Shown: positions 43,946 to 53,500 of the stretch, one piece after another
Layout of the letters: every line of letters starts with the position of its first letter
Numbering within the stretch: position 1 is the first letter of the stretch
Assembly (NCBI GenBank): GCA_016215105.1
Contig: JACRLJ010000024.1
Span: 1-64,000, forward strand
DNA from: Candidatus Hydrogenedentota bacterium
GTDB lineage: Bacteria; Hydrogenedentota; Hydrogenedentia; Hydrogenedentales; SLHB01
DNA length: 64,000 bases
Reading direction: 5' to 3'
Made by a program: the position numbers and the translations under genes
The notes under the pieces: generated by a model
Told to the model about the DNA's origin: nothing
Database searches by the model: none
What the model saw: the letters and a program-made list of their open reading frames with translations, nothing else

Positions 43946-45688
43946 TCATTCTTTGTCTTTGAGCAGGGTGGCGAGGATGGATTGTTCGCGGGCGAGCAGC
44001 AGATTTCCTGTCGACTCGATGGTGGACCGGTAGGCCCAGATTGTTAGGAAGAGGACGATGAGGGAGGCGATGAGTCCGACGGGAGCGTAACGGAAGGCGG
44101 CGAACTCGGATGAGAGGGTGTTTGCGAGGGTGCATAGGCCGGATGGGATCATCAGGACCGGCAGGGCGAACATGGTAATGAGGCCTCCGATGAAGGCGCC
44201 GGGCTTGGCGCGCGCCGCTTGACCGGAAGCGCGTTGGAATCGGTATGGGCAGTAGACGGAAAGATAATTTCCGAGCAGGCAAAAGCTGAAATACAGTTGA
44301 ACGAATTGCGCGAGCGTGGTGGCGACGGCGGTCACGCCGGGCCTCAGGAAGTACATTACTACCGCCACGAGGATTAGGTAGGGAACGCCGACTAGCGGGA
44401 ACAACGCCAGGTTCTTGGCGAGAAAATACTTGTGCCGGGGCGTGGGTAAGAGCACCAGCGCCTGAAAGCCTTCCTGATCGGCGCCAAAATGGTTGCACAT
44501 GAACATCGAGAAACTGAGGAACGTGTACAACATGGCGCCGGCAAAAGCAAAGTCGCCGACCCAACTCAGGTTTTCGGTCGAGGGGTTCCGCAGAGCGAGC
44601 GGGAGTGCGAATAGTATCGGCATGAGCAGGGGCATCAGCATCTGCATTCGGATACGCGGGTGGCGGACCAGGGTAAGCCAACTGGCCAGGACGAGCGCGC
44701 CAGTGTCATTTTCGAGGAAAGGAATACTCTTTCCGGTGAAGGGGACACTGCCCGGCGCCGGGGCGTGATTCTTCTTTTTCTCTTTGGGCCGCCGCCGCAG
44801 CTTTCCGCCGGCGTAATGCCGAATCGTGGCGCGGTACCCGCTAGCGAGACCGAGTCCCGCGATGCCCGCCATACCCACGAAGCATCCCGCGACTACACCG
44901 TAGTTCCCGGCGCGCGCCGAGGCCAGACCCAACGGGAGCCAAGCCAGCGGAATAACGCCGTGCGCGAGCCGCGCCCAGTCGGTGGCGCCAGGGTTAGCGG
45001 GCGCGTCGGACGTGATGAGGGTGAACCAGCGGGGCGGGCCATGGCGGCCGCGCGCGGAGCCGTTTATTGCGGTCTGGGCAAGCAAGTTGGGCGCTTGCGA
45101 GATGATGATAAATACGATAGGAATTATGGTGAGGATAAGACGCCGGCGCCGCTTGTTTTCCATCAATGCGGCGAGCATGCCTTGCAGGTGATAGCTCCAG
45201 GCGGCGAGCATGAGGTAAAACGCCGCGGCCAGGAACAGGGCAGAGGCCATGCCCGCGCCGGCGCCAACGATGAGGCCCGCAGTCAGTCCGATGGCGCCGA
45301 GCGTATAGATAACCAGTGTGGGTGAGGACAGCGAGACCGCGAAATTGAGCGCGAAGACCATGCGCAACGATACGGGGAGATACAGCATCTTCTGAAAGTC
45401 GATGAGGTCCGCGCGTTGGAGCTCCATCAGCATGCCCATCAGCCATGCGCCCAGCACGACGAGCACGATGACGTCGCCGGAGAACATGAGCGCGCGCGGC
45501 GGCAAGTCCGGCAGCGCTTTCCAGCCGAGAAAGAAGCAGGCCACACCGGCGCCGACCGCCATTACGCCCAGAATGATCATGGTAAACACCGCGAGCGCGC
45601 CCGCGACTACACCCGCCGCGGAGCGCAGCCAGACGCGCTTGAGCAGCAGAATGCGCAGACCGATTAGCGTCTTGAGCTGCATCCACAT
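43946..45688 (-). CDS. ABC-2-type transporter permease
   Basis: 580 residues from ATG 45688, which shares a base with the ATPase stop (TGATG); the track ORF starts far inside the ATPase gene. It is a membrane permease with about twelve helices, e.g. 'VAGALAVFTMIILGVMAVGAGVACFFLGW', 'VIVLVVLGAWLMGMLMELQRADLIDFQKMLYLPVSLRMVF' and 'VVAGCFVGMAGIAGLGLASGYRATIRHYAGGK'. The last recalls the fused half-subunits of ABC-2 exporters. A loop rich in Arg/Lys ('KLRRRPKEKKKNHAPAP') separates the halves. It pairs with the ATPase upstream; the exported substrate is unknown. Confidence 0.88.
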   Translation of the reverse strand: MWMQLKTLIGLRILLLKRVWLRSAAGVVAGALAVFTMIILGVMAVGAGVACFFLGWKALPDLPPRALMFSGDVIVLVVLGAWLMGMLMELQRADLIDFQKMLYLPVSLRMVFALNFAVSLSSPTLVIYTLGAIGLTAGLIVGAGAGMASALFLAAAFYLMLAAWSYHLQGMLAALMENKRRRRLILTIIPIVFIIISQAPNLLAQTAINGSARGRHGPPRWFTLITSDAPANPGATDWARLAHGVIPLAWLPLGLASARAGNYGVVAGCFVGMAGIAGLGLASGYRATIRHYAGGKLRRRPKEKKKNHAPAPGSVPFTGKSIPFLENDTGALVLASWLTLVRHPRIRMQMLMPLLMPILFALPLALRNPSTENLSWVGDFAFAGAMLYTFLSFSMFMCNHFGADQEGFQALVLLPTPRHKYFLAKNLALFPLVGVPYLILVAVVMYFLRPGVTAVATTLAQFVQLYFSFCLLGNYLSVYCPYRFQRASGQAARAKPGAFIGGLITMFALPVLMIPSGLCTLANTLSSEFAAFRYAPVGLIASLIVLFLTIWAYRSTIESTGNLLLAREQSILATLLKDKE

Positions 45689-46449
45689 CAGTGGTTGGCC
45701 TCGAGCCACGAGAGGCTCACGGGGGCGTGTTCGCCTTCTCCCACGGTGCGAATGAAGGTTTCCTCGAGAGAGGAGCCTTGGGAGAGACTCTCCAAAGAAC
45801 CCTGAGCAGCCAATTTGCCTTGGCGGATTATTCCGACGTGCGTACACAGCCGCTCGACGATTTCGAGGATGTGGGAGGTAAGAAAGATGGTCGAGCCGCG
45901 GTGGATGATTTGCTCCAACACGTTGCGGATGGTGCGCGACGCGATGGCGTCAATGCCCTCGAACGGCTCATCGAGAAACAACAGGTCGGGATCGTGGATC
46001 AGCGCGGCGGCCAGCGCGAGCTTCTTGCGCATGCCGGTCGAGAATTCGAGCACGAGGGTCTTGCCGGTGTCCGACAGTCCCATCAGCGCGAGCAATTCTT
46101 CACAGCGGTCGTTAACCAGCTTTGGCGCGACGAGATACATGCGACCGATGAAGACGAGATACTCGCGCGCGGTGAGATTCTCGAACAGACACAAGTCTTC
46201 GGGAACCACGCCGATGTGCTTCTTGATCTCGAGCGGGGCCTTGGCCATGTCGTGGCCGAGGATACGGGCTGATCCCCCGCTGGAGCCCATCAATCCAGTC
46301 AGCATCTTGATGGTGGTGGATTTGCCGGCGCCGTTCGGGCCTAGAAATCCGTAAAAACTGCCGCGTTCGACTTGCAGTCCGAGGCCGTCCACGGCGCGGA
46401 ACGCGCCAAAGTCTTTCGTGAGACCAAACGTTTCAATGCAGTAATCCAT
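45688..46449 (-). CDS. ABC transporter ATP-binding protein
   Basis: 253-residue ABC ATPase. Walker A 'GFLGPNGAGKSTTIKMLTGLM', Q-loop region 'GVVPEDLCLFENLTAREYLVF', signature 'LEFSTGMRKKLALAAALIHDPDLLFLDEPFEGID' (S-T-G-M in place of LSGGQ) and the H-loop 'IFLTSHILEIVERLC' are all present. The variant signature is common in gliding or exporter ABC-2 systems. It forms a two-gene operon with the permease by a TGATG overlap. The complex would export a lipid, peptide or polymer. Confidence 0.95.
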   Translation of the reverse strand: MDYCIETFGLTKDFGAFRAVDGLGLQVERGSFYGFLGPNGAGKSTTIKMLTGLMGSSGGSARILGHDMAKAPLEIKKHIGVVPEDLCLFENLTAREYLVFIGRMYLVAPKLVNDRCEELLALMGLSDTGKTLVLEFSTGMRKKLALAAALIHDPDLLFLDEPFEGIDAIASRTIRNVLEQIIHRGSTIFLTSHILEIVERLCTHVGIIRQGKLAAQGSLESLSQGSSLEETFIRTVGEGEHAPVSLSWLEANH

Positions 46450-46460
46450 GCCACCCTCAT

Positions 46461-46585
46461 GTTATCGCGGCATTCTGAGCGGTAGTGAAGAATCCATCCC
46501 GCACGTACAGAGCGCTCTGCATGTTGCGCGCGGGTTTCGCACGTTGGCAGCAGATTCTTCGCATGCGCTCCGAATGACACGTTAG
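46461..46585. repeat. Imperfect inverted-repeat element (MITE-like), including copy B of a dispersed repeat
   Basis: Left arm GTTATCGCGGCATTCTGAGC... and right arm ...CCGAATGACACGTTAGC (reversed) pair over ~33 bp with an ~60-bp centre. The right half (46531-46575) is the inverse of the 40544-40588 repeat over ~45 bp. It lies in the 46450-46866 divergent spacer. The spacer also holds a GACCCC/GGGGTC hairpin (46612-46629) and an exact 9-bp ACCATCGGC/GCCGATGGT hairpin (46638-46658). Confidence 0.7.
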
Positions 46586-46866
46586 CAGTCGTGTCTCCGG
46601 TTGGAAAGCGTGACCCCTTTTTGGGGGTCTTTGACATACCATCGGCTGCGCCGATGGTTGCGGACTATGCCTGAACGTCCCAGTGCGTAACGATGATAGC
46701 AGTGTCCCGTGCGGATTTCCTCTTTGCCGACGCTGTACCGGGAACTTTCGAGCGGCATGGGCGCCGGAAATTCTTATTCTCGCGCCGCGCTGGTTGTGGT
46801 ATGCTGCTTTCCGAGTGTGCATTTCGATAGCGGGGCGTCCAACGCCAAAATTCGAGGGGATCGCTC

Positions 46867-49800
46867 ATGAATGCAAATGTGAAGTTGGGGCTCATCATTG
46901 CGGCTTTCGTGGCGGCGGGTTTTCTGCTCTGGAAATTCCTAGGCTCCGCCGAGACGGACACTGTTCCGCAAGTCACTTCCACCGCCAGTAAAGCCGCGCC
47001 CAAGACATCCACGTCCACAGGATCCGGGTCATCACCCGACGCCGCGGGGACGGGTCAGAGTTCGACTGAAGCGAATCCTGTCCTGCGCCCGGAACTGATG
47101 GGACGTCAAGGCGCGGGCGAAAAGAAGTCCGCCGCGACTCCCGTAGGCACGGGAAAGATCCAGGGCACGGTACGCGTCAAGGAAGGCAAACGCCCCATCT
47201 CCGGCGCGAGGATTATCTTGACGCTTCAGACGGAGCGGTCGACCGAACAAGTTCAAGCCGTCCGGTCCTACGCCGCGCCCGATCCAAATGCTCCGCAATG
47301 GGAATCACGGACGGACAGCCGCGGCGATTTCAAGATCACGCGTTTGCCCTTTGGCTCATACGCCGTTGTCGCCACCAGCGAAGACGCTTCCGGTACAGGC
47401 GGCGCGGCGCTAACGGAATTTGATCCCGTAGGGGAAGTCAATATCGAGATCCAGCCCACGGACATGATTTCGGGCCGTGTGCATGACGAGGCCGGGAACG
47501 CCGTCGAAGGCGCCGTGGTAATGCCCAGAGAATCGGACGAGCCCCGGAAGATTGGTGTTTCCTCGGACGCCCTGCGCGTTTTCACCAACGCCGAGGGCGC
47601 GTTTGAGCTCCATTACCTTCCCAAGGCCAAGTGGAAGCTGGGCGTACGCGCGAAGGACTACGCATTTCTGCTCAGCGACCTCATTCCGACCGGGACCAAG
47701 AACGTGGACCTGACGCTGAAACGCGGCGGGGACGCTTCGGGGCATGTTATCGAGAGCCAGTCCCGTAAGCCGGTCGAAGGCATCCAGGTGGTCGCGGCGG
47801 GTCCTGACCGAAAGGCCGCCAGCACCGACGCCGAAGGCAAGTTCGTGTTCGCCGCGTTGGCCGATGGAACGTACTCGATGTCCGTGGAGGACCAGACTCG
47901 GATACTGGCCAGCGAGGCGCCCAAATGCGAAATCGCGGCCGGGGGCACGGTCGACGGTCTCGAGATCGCAGTCACAATGGGCGGCGTTGTGACCGGGCGG
48001 ACGTTCAATGTGGACAATGGTGAGCCGATCGAAGGGGTGAGCATTCGCGCGAACACACAGGGACGCGGCGGGGCGGCGCGCGAAGGCAAATCGGGAGCGG
48101 ACGGGGTGTACCGCATCGAAGGTCTGTCCGGCGGACAGACTATGCTGCAACGCCGCTGGAAACCCGGCCTGCTCCATGGCGAACAACGCGAGCAAAAAAC
48201 CGTGTCCGTCAATCTCGGGGAAGAACTTGCGGGCATAGATTTCCCGATCAAGTATGGCCTCTACCTTCGCGGCCGCGTCACGGATACCAGTGGAAAGCCT
48301 CTCGACCGGGTTAGCGTCACCAGCGAAGATATCGCCGGAAACCAGGAAGGCGAGGAGACGTACACCATCGAGGACGGCACGTTTGAACACCGCGGTTTCT
48401 CGCCGCACGTCAAGATTACGATTCGCGCGCAGAAAGGCGATCAGGCCGCTGAACCCGTTGGACCGCTCACCTTTGGCGAAGAAGACATGAACGGCGTCGA
48501 GATCGTCATGGAGAAGGCGGCGAGCATCTCCGGCGAAGTTACAAACAAGGCGGGCAAACCGCTGGAAAACATCTACATCTCGGCTTGGGCGTCCGACCCG
48601 GTTTCCGGACGCGGGAATGGCGGGGGCGCGAGCAGCGACGCGAAGGGCAACTTCAAAATCGATGGCCTCGTCGCCGGGACTTACAACATTTCGATGCAGC
48701 GCAACGATAGTTACCGGTCCTCGCAGCGGCAGAGCGATCCGATACCGGTGGCAAAGGGCCAGGAGGTCACCGGAGTCCATCTCGTTTTCGAGGACGAGTC
48801 CGGTCTCACCATTTCGGGACGCGTGACCAATAGGGAAGGGAAGCCTATCAAGGACGCCTCGGCAAACGCCTGGTCGAGCCGTGGCGACTCACAAGGCTGG
48901 ACTCAGACCGACGCCGACGGCCGGTATAGCATCTCCGGCTTAAAGGAAGGCGCCCATCAAGTCCATGTCAATCATCAGGAATACAGCCAGGCCAATCTGC
49001 CCGAAGTCATGGCCGGCAGCGCCAACGTGGACTTTGTGCTCGAGGGGCATGGGGCCATCGAAGGGCAGGTGCTGGACGCGGGAACCGGCAAACCGCTCAC
49101 CACGTTTCAAGTGATGCAGGCGCTTGGAGCCGACGTGAAGTTGGGGCCGTGGATGCAGAGCCAGTATGTGACATTCTCGAGCCCTGAAGGCAAGTTCCGG
49201 CTCGAGCGAGTCCAGGTGGGAGACAACACGGTATTTGCCCAGGCCAAGGGCTATGCCCCGGCGTCCGCGCCGGTGTTGGGAGTACAAGCAGGTCAGACCA
49301 TTTCCGGGTTGACACTTCGCTTGACGACCGGCGCGTCCGTGTCTGGCGTTGTTCACAACGCGGCAGGCAAACCCATCGTGGGCGCACAAATCTACGAGGG
49401 CCCGGCGCCGCAACAGTTCCAAGGCTACGGCGGCCCGGCGGCCCGCGCAACGACGAATGAAAATGGCGAATTCACAATTGATTCCCTGGCCGCGCAGGAA
49501 ATGACCCTTTCCGTTGTTCATGGCGAGTACAGTAACGCGAGTGTGACCGTAACGCCGGTGGCCGGCCGGGATACTCCCGTGGACGTGATTATGAACGCGG
49601 GCGGAACGATTACCGGCACGGTGCGTGTCGCGGGCAAGCCTACCGCAGGGGTGCAGGTTGGCGCGTACAGCCAGACTAACCCCGGCTCCTATGTGAATAC
49701 GCAAACCGACGCTTCCGGTGTGTATACGTTGGCGAAACTCCCCGAAGGAACCGTAGGTGTCCACGCTAATGTGGGCGGTGGCGGCGGAAGCGGGAACCGC

Positions 49801-50454
49801 GGGTTGTCGCAACAGGCCGAAGTCGCCGCGGGCCAGACGACCGTGGTGGACTTTGATTTCGGCGGCGGGTCGGCTGTCATTGAAGGCGTGATCACCGCCG
49901 ACGGTCAGCCGGTCACCAATGCGCACGTGAACGTCATCATGACCGGCTCTCCTGGCGCTCAAGAAGCCTTCAACGCGCGAGCCGGATCGGACGGACGCTA
50001 CCGCATCGAGGGCTTACCCGCCGGAAGCGCCGCGGTCATGGTGTATGCGATGGAGCAACAAGGCGGGTTGGGCCAACAGCGCTCGGCGACGGTGCAACTC
50101 GTCAGCGGACAGATCACGCGCTATGACTTGGACCTGAATTCGGGCGCTACTCTCAGCGGGGCGGTGACGGGCGGACGCACCGGTGAAATGGTCGTGGTTC
50201 TGGCGTTGCGCGGAGAAGTGGTTATCACCGAGTTCAGCGAGAGCTTCTTCAGGTCCAATATGGATAAGTTCGCCGGCCAGGTACAGGCCAAAGACGGCGC
50301 CTATCAGATATCGGGTCTGGAGCCTGGCCGCTACACCATTGTAGCAATCGCGATGAACCCAGCTGCCGGCCAAGACGTCTCAAAAATGAGATTCACGACC
50401 GGAGGTGTCGAACTAGCCGGTACGGCCGGCGCGCTCGATCTGGCGATACCCTGA
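46867..50454 (+). CDS. Very large exported protein of carboxypeptidase-regulatory-like beta repeats
   Basis: 1195 residues. The N-terminus 'MNANVKLGLIIAAFVAAGFLLWKFLG' is a membrane anchor or signal. A low-complexity Ser/Thr/Gly linker leads to about eleven consecutive beta-sandwich units, each with the pattern G-x-V-x(4,8)-G-K-P-[IVL]-x-G-[AV]-x-[IV] ... D-x-x-G-x-[FY]-x-[IL]-x-[GL]-L-x-x-G, e.g. 'SGRVTNREGKPIKDASANAWSS'. These are CarboxypepD_reg/SpaA-like domains. No enzymatic domain is visible. It is probably a stalk-like extracellular adhesin or structural protein. GAGGGGATCGCTC precedes the ATG. Confidence 0.88.
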   Translation: MNANVKLGLIIAAFVAAGFLLWKFLGSAETDTVPQVTSTASKAAPKTSTSTGSGSSPDAAGTGQSSTEANPVLRPELMGRQGAGEKKSAATPVGTGKIQGTVRVKEGKRPISGARIILTLQTERSTEQVQAVRSYAAPDPNAPQWESRTDSRGDFKITRLPFGSYAVVATSEDASGTGGAALTEFDPVGEVNIEIQPTDMISGRVHDEAGNAVEGAVVMPRESDEPRKIGVSSDALRVFTNAEGAFELHYLPKAKWKLGVRAKDYAFLLSDLIPTGTKNVDLTLKRGGDASGHVIESQSRKPVEGIQVVAAGPDRKAASTDAEGKFVFAALADGTYSMSVEDQTRILASEAPKCEIAAGGTVDGLEIAVTMGGVVTGRTFNVDNGEPIEGVSIRANTQGRGGAAREGKSGADGVYRIEGLSGGQTMLQRRWKPGLLHGEQREQKTVSVNLGEELAGIDFPIKYGLYLRGRVTDTSGKPLDRVSVTSEDIAGNQEGEETYTIEDGTFEHRGFSPHVKITIRAQKGDQAAEPVGPLTFGEEDMNGVEIVMEKAASISGEVTNKAGKPLENIYISAWASDPVSGRGNGGGASSDAKGNFKIDGLVAGTYNISMQRNDSYRSSQRQSDPIPVAKGQEVTGVHLVFEDESGLTISGRVTNREGKPIKDASANAWSSRGDSQGWTQTDADGRYSISGLKEGAHQVHVNHQEYSQANLPEVMAGSANVDFVLEGHGAIEGQVLDAGTGKPLTTFQVMQALGADVKLGPWMQSQYVTFSSPEGKFRLERVQVGDNTVFAQAKGYAPASAPVLGVQAGQTISGLTLRLTTGASVSGVVHNAAGKPIVGAQIYEGPAPQQFQGYGGPAARATTNENGEFTIDSLAAQEMTLSVVHGEYSNASVTVTPVAGRDTPVDVIMNAGGTITGTVRVAGKPTAGVQVGAYSQTNPGSYVNTQTDASGVYTLAKLPEGTVGVHANVGGGGGSGNRGLSQQAEVAAGQTTVVDFDFGGGSAVIEGVITADGQPVTNAHVNVIMTGSPGAQEAFNARAGSDGRYRIEGLPAGSAAVMVYAMEQQGGLGQQRSATVQLVSGQITRYDLDLNSGATLSGAVTGGRTGEMVVVLALRGEVVITEFSESFFRSNMDKFAGQVQAKDGAYQISGLEPGRYTIVAIAMNPAAGQDVSKMRFTTGGVELAGTAGALDLAIP

Positions 50455-50525
50455 GGAGGCCCCTTCGAGCTTCTAACAGAACCCTTAGTGTCCCTAACAA
50501 TGCCTTGGGCGATGGCGCGGTTCCC

Positions 50526-50589
50526 GTAGCGCCGGCGTCCTCGCCGGCTAGGTGAATACGTCCCAGAGCCGCCGGGACAGCGGCGCTAC
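50526..50589. repeat. 64-bp palindromic element
   Basis: Outer stem GTAGCGCCG (50526-50534) pairs exactly with CGGCGCTAC (50581-50589). Inside are smaller hairpins (GCCGGCG-TCCT-CGCCGGC and GCCGC/GCGGC). It has the form of a dispersed cruciform repeat between genes, not a T-tailed terminator. Confidence 0.65.
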
Positions 50590-50621
50590 AACATGCGTCA
50601 GGCTGTTATGTTAGAGACTCG

Positions 50622-50711
50622 TAGAGCGCGTAACAAAGCGCATTGCACAAGGCCCGGCGGCTGAGGACAGCCGCCCTCCCGTTCGCCCCGACTCGGGCAT
50701 TGTTGGAAGCT
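50622..50711 (+). repeat. Dispersed ~90-bp repeat, copy 2
   Basis: Second copy of the repeat at 42617-42706; the 58-bp core CCGGCGGCTGAGGACAGCCG... runs 50654-50711. It ends one base before the LamG/toroid gene's stop codon region. The two copies differ at a few positions. Confidence 0.75.
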
Positions 50712-50712
50712 G

Positions 50713-53196
50713 TTAGAACGGCAGGGGGCTGACGCCCCCGCGCGGTTGAATCTCGATGACCTGATTTCCGATCCAGGTCGTGGTGTATTCGATGTTGTCG
50801 ACGGTTTCTTTCTCTATTTTGAAGGGGAGGTCGAACGAGAGTGTAACCTTGGCGCCGGCCGGAAGATTCGCGAGCTTGACGCAGCCGTCTTCGATCTCGG
50901 CGGGCGCCGCGGCAGCGTTTTCCTTTCGTGTTAACGTCTTGGCGTCCACGCATCCTGGAAGACGGACCAGCACGGTCTTTCCGGCGGCCTTTGTCTCGAT
51001 TTCCACGCGCCCTGTCCACGGCAAGCCGGATACGATTTTGAGATCGCTGTTCTCGAAGTCAAAGAGTAGATTCATTCGATAGGTCACGCCATCGCTTGAT
51101 GTCACGCGGCTTCGGTAGCACTCGCTAAGGGCGTGTACGGCGCCGGAGGTAATGTCCAGCGTGGTCAGCGGCCAATCGCCCGCCTGCATGCGGTCGTTGG
51201 GTAGCTGCATGGCATAGCCGCCGACGGAACGTTCGAGCACGTTCTTCTCGGAGTCGTCCGCGGGATTGGGCTTGTTCTTTAGGTACTTCGCCATCTCGTC
51301 CGGCCGGTGCTGGGTGGGCAGGAGCATTCCGCGGAGGAAGCGATCGGCGACATCGTAGTACTGCGGATATCCCGCGTCGCCCAGCAAGAGGGCCGTGCGC
51401 ACGACGTCACCGGTCTGATTGATTTCTCCGCGCGATTGCACATCCGCCGGGTGTTCCGGGAAGACCTCATCACCCCAACCCCACGAAGTGTGGTAGCCGG
51501 GCACGCCCACGTCCATGATCTTCCGGCACGCGTCAAGCATGGCGGCGTCGTGAGTGAAGATCGCGTACGCGGTGATGCCGCTCAACGACGAGGTAATGGA
51601 ATGCACATGGCCGGAGGAGCGATCCATCGGCGCGAAATGACCGTCCTCGGTAAACAGGGTTTTCAGACCGTCTTTGGCGTACAGGCCGGCGAGTTTGATG
51701 GCCAGGGGATCTTGTGTGAGGCGGTAATAGGCGAGAAGCGGATCGACCAGACGCGTGGAGTTCGACGACGCAAATCCTTCACATCGGCCGGCCATTCCCA
51801 GGGCTTTCGCTTTTTCGGTGGACCACCGGCCTTGCTCGTCAGTAAGGCGATTAAGTGTCTCCAGCATCGCGTGGGCCGTGTCCTTCGCCCACGCGGAATT
51901 GCGGCCCGCTGCAAGCGCCCACAGGCCATACAGCCCTTCGCGCATGTTGTGAAATTCGATGAAGCGCTTTCCATCCCGAGCGGGATCGTAGTACGAGTTC
52001 AGATGGTCCGGGTTGTCGAAGGAACTCCGGAGATAGCGTTCAAGTATGGCGAGTCCTTCGGGTGGGAATGGAACACCGGCGGCGAGTTCGCCTTCCATCC
52101 CGCCGAGCAGACACCGACCAACCACGTGGGGGATTCCGATATTGACCGAGTGATGCATCTTACCCGTGCCGTCCGCCTCGCGGTTGGCGTAGAAGAACGG
52201 CTCGCCGTCCTTGTCGCGATCGAACAGGGAGTTGAGGTGGGTCACGCCTAGGGAGATTGCCTCCTTGATATCGACGTGGAGCGCGGCGTTGCGCACGTCC
52301 TGCTTGCCTTGCGCGGCGAGGAATGCCGCGACCGAAGGCCATACGGCCGTTACCCGCGGAGCTATCATTCTGTTCTTCAGGCGCTCTTGCGCTTCCAGCA
52401 TGGCGTGTTCCTCTCTTGCCTTTTGCTCTTCCGGCGAGATCTTTCGCGACGACTCGATGCTTGCGCGTTCCGCATCCGTCAGCACGCGCTTGTACAGCAG
52501 TACTTCCGCAATGTCGCCGTGGAAGTAATTTCGTTCCTGGCCGGCGTAATAGCGCGCGCCGACCCTGACTTCGTCCAGTAGGGTTCGCGCGGGATTGACG
52601 GGGCGCGGCGCCTGTTCCTCGCCGTCCACGAACACCCGGATGGTCTTCTCTTCCCGCGCCACGGTGACAACATGCATGCCTCCGAAGGCGTGGCCGACGC
52701 GCAACTGGTTCTTCTGACCGCCGATGCGTCCCGCTCCTTCGACACTCAGCGAGTCGAACTGCTTTGCGGATTCATACTGGTCCACGGTAAATCCGGGGTC
52801 GTAGTCATGACCATCGGTGGAACGCGCCGAACAGAGGGCTCCGCCTCGGCACGGCGCCACGGGCGCCGCCACGACGATGAGTGTCCAGGTATCCGCCGAT
52901 GCGCGAAAGGCGGTGTCGCGCACAACGTCATCCACGCCATCAAATCGGACCGCCGGGCGCATGTTGTCCTTGACGGCCGCGATGTACTTGGGGCGCTGCT
53001 CACCAGAACTTGAGAGCGCATTGCGCGCGGCTGGCGCCTTGTTGTCCCATTTGTTCACGCGTCCGTTCTCGACATGAACCGCGGCGGAGTCCGAGGCGTC
53101 GAGCCAAAGCGCGAGGCCTTCGATTGGCGTCGCGACGCCGGCGGCGTGTGTTGTTTGTGCTAGCGCCAAACCCGCGAGAATCAGGATTCGAGTCAT
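50713..53196 (-). CDS. Exported LamG-plus-alpha-toroid carbohydrate-active protein
   Basis: 827 residues from ATG 53196 ('MTRILILAGLALAQTTHAAG', signal peptide); the track start 84 residues earlier is non-coding. Residues ~25-260 are a concanavalin-like LamG domain ('IEGLALWLDASDSAAVHVENGRVNKWDNKAP', 'YFHGDIAEVLLYKRVLTDAERASIES'). The middle is an alpha-helical toroid ('FIEFHNMREGLYGLWALAAGRNSAWAKDTAHAMLETL', 'PGYHTSWGWGDEVFPE'). The C-terminus is a beta domain with 'VLVRLPGCVDAKTLTRKENAAA', like the accessory domain of GH127-type enzymes. The family assignment is tentative; a secreted glycosidase is likely. Confidence 0.8.
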   Translation of the reverse strand: MTRILILAGLALAQTTHAAGVATPIEGLALWLDASDSAAVHVENGRVNKWDNKAPAARNALSSSGEQRPKYIAAVKDNMRPAVRFDGVDDVVRDTAFRASADTWTLIVVAAPVAPCRGGALCSARSTDGHDYDPGFTVDQYESAKQFDSLSVEGAGRIGGQKNQLRVGHAFGGMHVVTVAREEKTIRVFVDGEEQAPRPVNPARTLLDEVRVGARYYAGQERNYFHGDIAEVLLYKRVLTDAERASIESSRKISPEEQKAREEHAMLEAQERLKNRMIAPRVTAVWPSVAAFLAAQGKQDVRNAALHVDIKEAISLGVTHLNSLFDRDKDGEPFFYANREADGTGKMHHSVNIGIPHVVGRCLLGGMEGELAAGVPFPPEGLAILERYLRSSFDNPDHLNSYYDPARDGKRFIEFHNMREGLYGLWALAAGRNSAWAKDTAHAMLETLNRLTDEQGRWSTEKAKALGMAGRCEGFASSNSTRLVDPLLAYYRLTQDPLAIKLAGLYAKDGLKTLFTEDGHFAPMDRSSGHVHSITSSLSGITAYAIFTHDAAMLDACRKIMDVGVPGYHTSWGWGDEVFPEHPADVQSRGEINQTGDVVRTALLLGDAGYPQYYDVADRFLRGMLLPTQHRPDEMAKYLKNKPNPADDSEKNVLERSVGGYAMQLPNDRMQAGDWPLTTLDITSGAVHALSECYRSRVTSSDGVTYRMNLLFDFENSDLKIVSGLPWTGRVEIETKAAGKTVLVRLPGCVDAKTLTRKENAAAAPAEIEDGCVKLANLPAGAKVTLSFDLPFKIEKETVDNIEYTTTWIGNQVIEIQPRGGVSPLPF

Positions 53197-53500
53197 GAGT
53201 ACCCACCTCAGCCACTGTAGCGTTTCGGGGCGACGCGCCATCGCCTCATTGGCTGGGTGCGACGATGCGCGTGAACCGCACAATACGAAACCCTGCCGCA
53301 TTGAAACAACCTTGCGCGGTGTTCGAGCAGCGGCCGCAGTTTGCAACGATTCGCCTTCATGTGCTACGCTCCGTTGTTTTTCGCGCATGTCCGTGGGCGC
53401 GCATTGGCGGTGGTGATGGTGTTTTCCAGCCGCCGGTGGCGCCATCATTCCGGCGGTTTATTGGCGGGGTAATATCCTCGGACCGTTCAGTGTGAATTCC
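53197..53500. other. Upstream region of the LamG gene and the SRP RNA, nothing coding seen
   Basis: About 300 bp. The LamG gene promoter (minus) and the SRP RNA promoter (plus) should be here. Neither shows a clear consensus to my eye, and no ORF with a ribosome site is present. Confidence 0.5.

Noticed and set aside
46612-46658. Terminator pair before the beta-repeat gene
   Set aside because: The hairpins lie in a divergent promoter region, not after a gene end, so they are listed only as palindromes.
47410-48780. 456-residue minus-strand ORF opposite the beta-repeat gene
   Set aside because: Shadow frame of a repetitive high-GC gene, no start signal.
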